Source: Dialister sp. UBA734 (GTDB taxonomy: Bacteria; Bacillota; Negativicutes; Veillonellales; Dialisteraceae). Taken from it: a stretch of DNA of 5,123 bases. This document shows, piece after piece, positions 4,933 through 5,123 of the stretch. The DNA lies in contig DBLC01000115.1 of the NCBI GenBank assembly GCA_002297935.1, positions 1 to 5,123 of the forward strand. Reading direction: 5' to 3'. The translations under genes and the position numbers were made by a program. The notes under the pieces were generated by a model, which did no database searches, had not been told where the DNA came from, and was given only the letters and a program-made list of their open reading frames with translations. Numbering within the stretch: the stretch's first letter is position 1; each line of letters starts with the position of its first letter.

Positions 4933-5008
4933 CAAGGTTATAAAAGGTTATAAAGTGGGTTATGACTTAACCGTAATTTCACAACCCTTTATAACCATCA
5001 TAACCTTG
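4933..5008. repeat. 76-bp palindrome with GGTTATAA direct repeats
   Basis: The left arm (4933-4961) begins CAAGGTTATAA and the right arm (4983-5008) ends CATAACCTTG. The pairing continues through GGTTATAAAG against CTTTATAACC, with a few mismatches. The left arm also has three direct copies of GGTTAT about 10-11 bases apart. No T-run follows, so it is not a clear terminator. No protein-coding feature is seen nearby. Confidence 0.7.
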
Positions 5009-5123
5009 CACCAAGCCACATTATGACAAGTAAGTACATCGTTTGCCGCTCAATAATAACCTTCTAGGGAAACACTGATTTAATCATGGTTTGGAATTAT
5101 TCTTGAATTTTTATTCAAAGCGA
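5009..5123. other. Intergenic right edge, no gene recognised
   Basis: No credible ORF, RNA gene or promoter is visible here, and the stretch from 4820 to the window end has no protein gene. The only structure is GGGAAACACTGATTTAATCA (5067-5086), ending in the odd palindrome TGATTTAATCA, and a short TTGAAT/ATTCAA hairpin (5103-5118). The first could be the end of an insertion sequence whose body lies beyond the window, but this cannot be supported from here. Confidence 0.4.

Overview
The window looks like chromosomal DNA from a low-to-mid GC Firmicute. A member of the Negativicutes (Acidaminococcus/Megasphaera/Phascolarctobacterium-like) is my best guess, from the protein flavour, the leucine T-box, the two-subunit short-form isopropylmalate isomerase and the palindrome-rich intergenic DNA. 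That assignment is inference and no taxon marker is present.

The core is a minus-strand leucine biosynthesis operon, read from right to left: a promoter (about 4413-4441), a T-box leader with a Leu (CUC) specifier and its intrinsic terminator (about 4170-4406), leuC (4067-2808), leuD (2806-2315) and leuB (2099-1026), then a hairpin terminator at 897-937. LeuC and LeuD together isomerise 2-isopropylmalate to 3-isopropylmalate, and LeuB oxidises it towards 2-oxoisocaproate. Uncharged tRNA-Leu should let transcription pass the terminator. leuA is not in the window. Farther left is a separate minus-strand nitroreductase-family gene (564-22) that appears to start at TTG.

To the right of the operon, 4581-4854 holds a compact locus missed by ordinary ORF calling. 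It has a 21-residue hydrophobic peptide on the plus strand with its Shine-Dalgarno closed in a hairpin, an extended -10 promoter upstream, a shared bidirectional terminator, and a strong convergent promoter on the minus strand that would make an antisense RNA of about 98 nt. Both transcripts start at the arms of one inverted repeat. I read this as a type I toxin-antitoxin module of the Hol_Tox/TxpA-like kind.

The gaps around the leu operon and the nitroreductase carry degenerate 7-bp tandem repeats (GTGACTN or GTTAGAA/GTGAGAA), often as two opposed arms that would fold into hairpins. A 171-bp imperfect palindrome (718-888), a three-way-junction palindrome between leuD and leuB (2145-2292) and a 76-bp palindrome (4933-5008) add to this. 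These intergenic elements and the toxin module are the parts worth a second look. The biosynthetic genes are ordinary.
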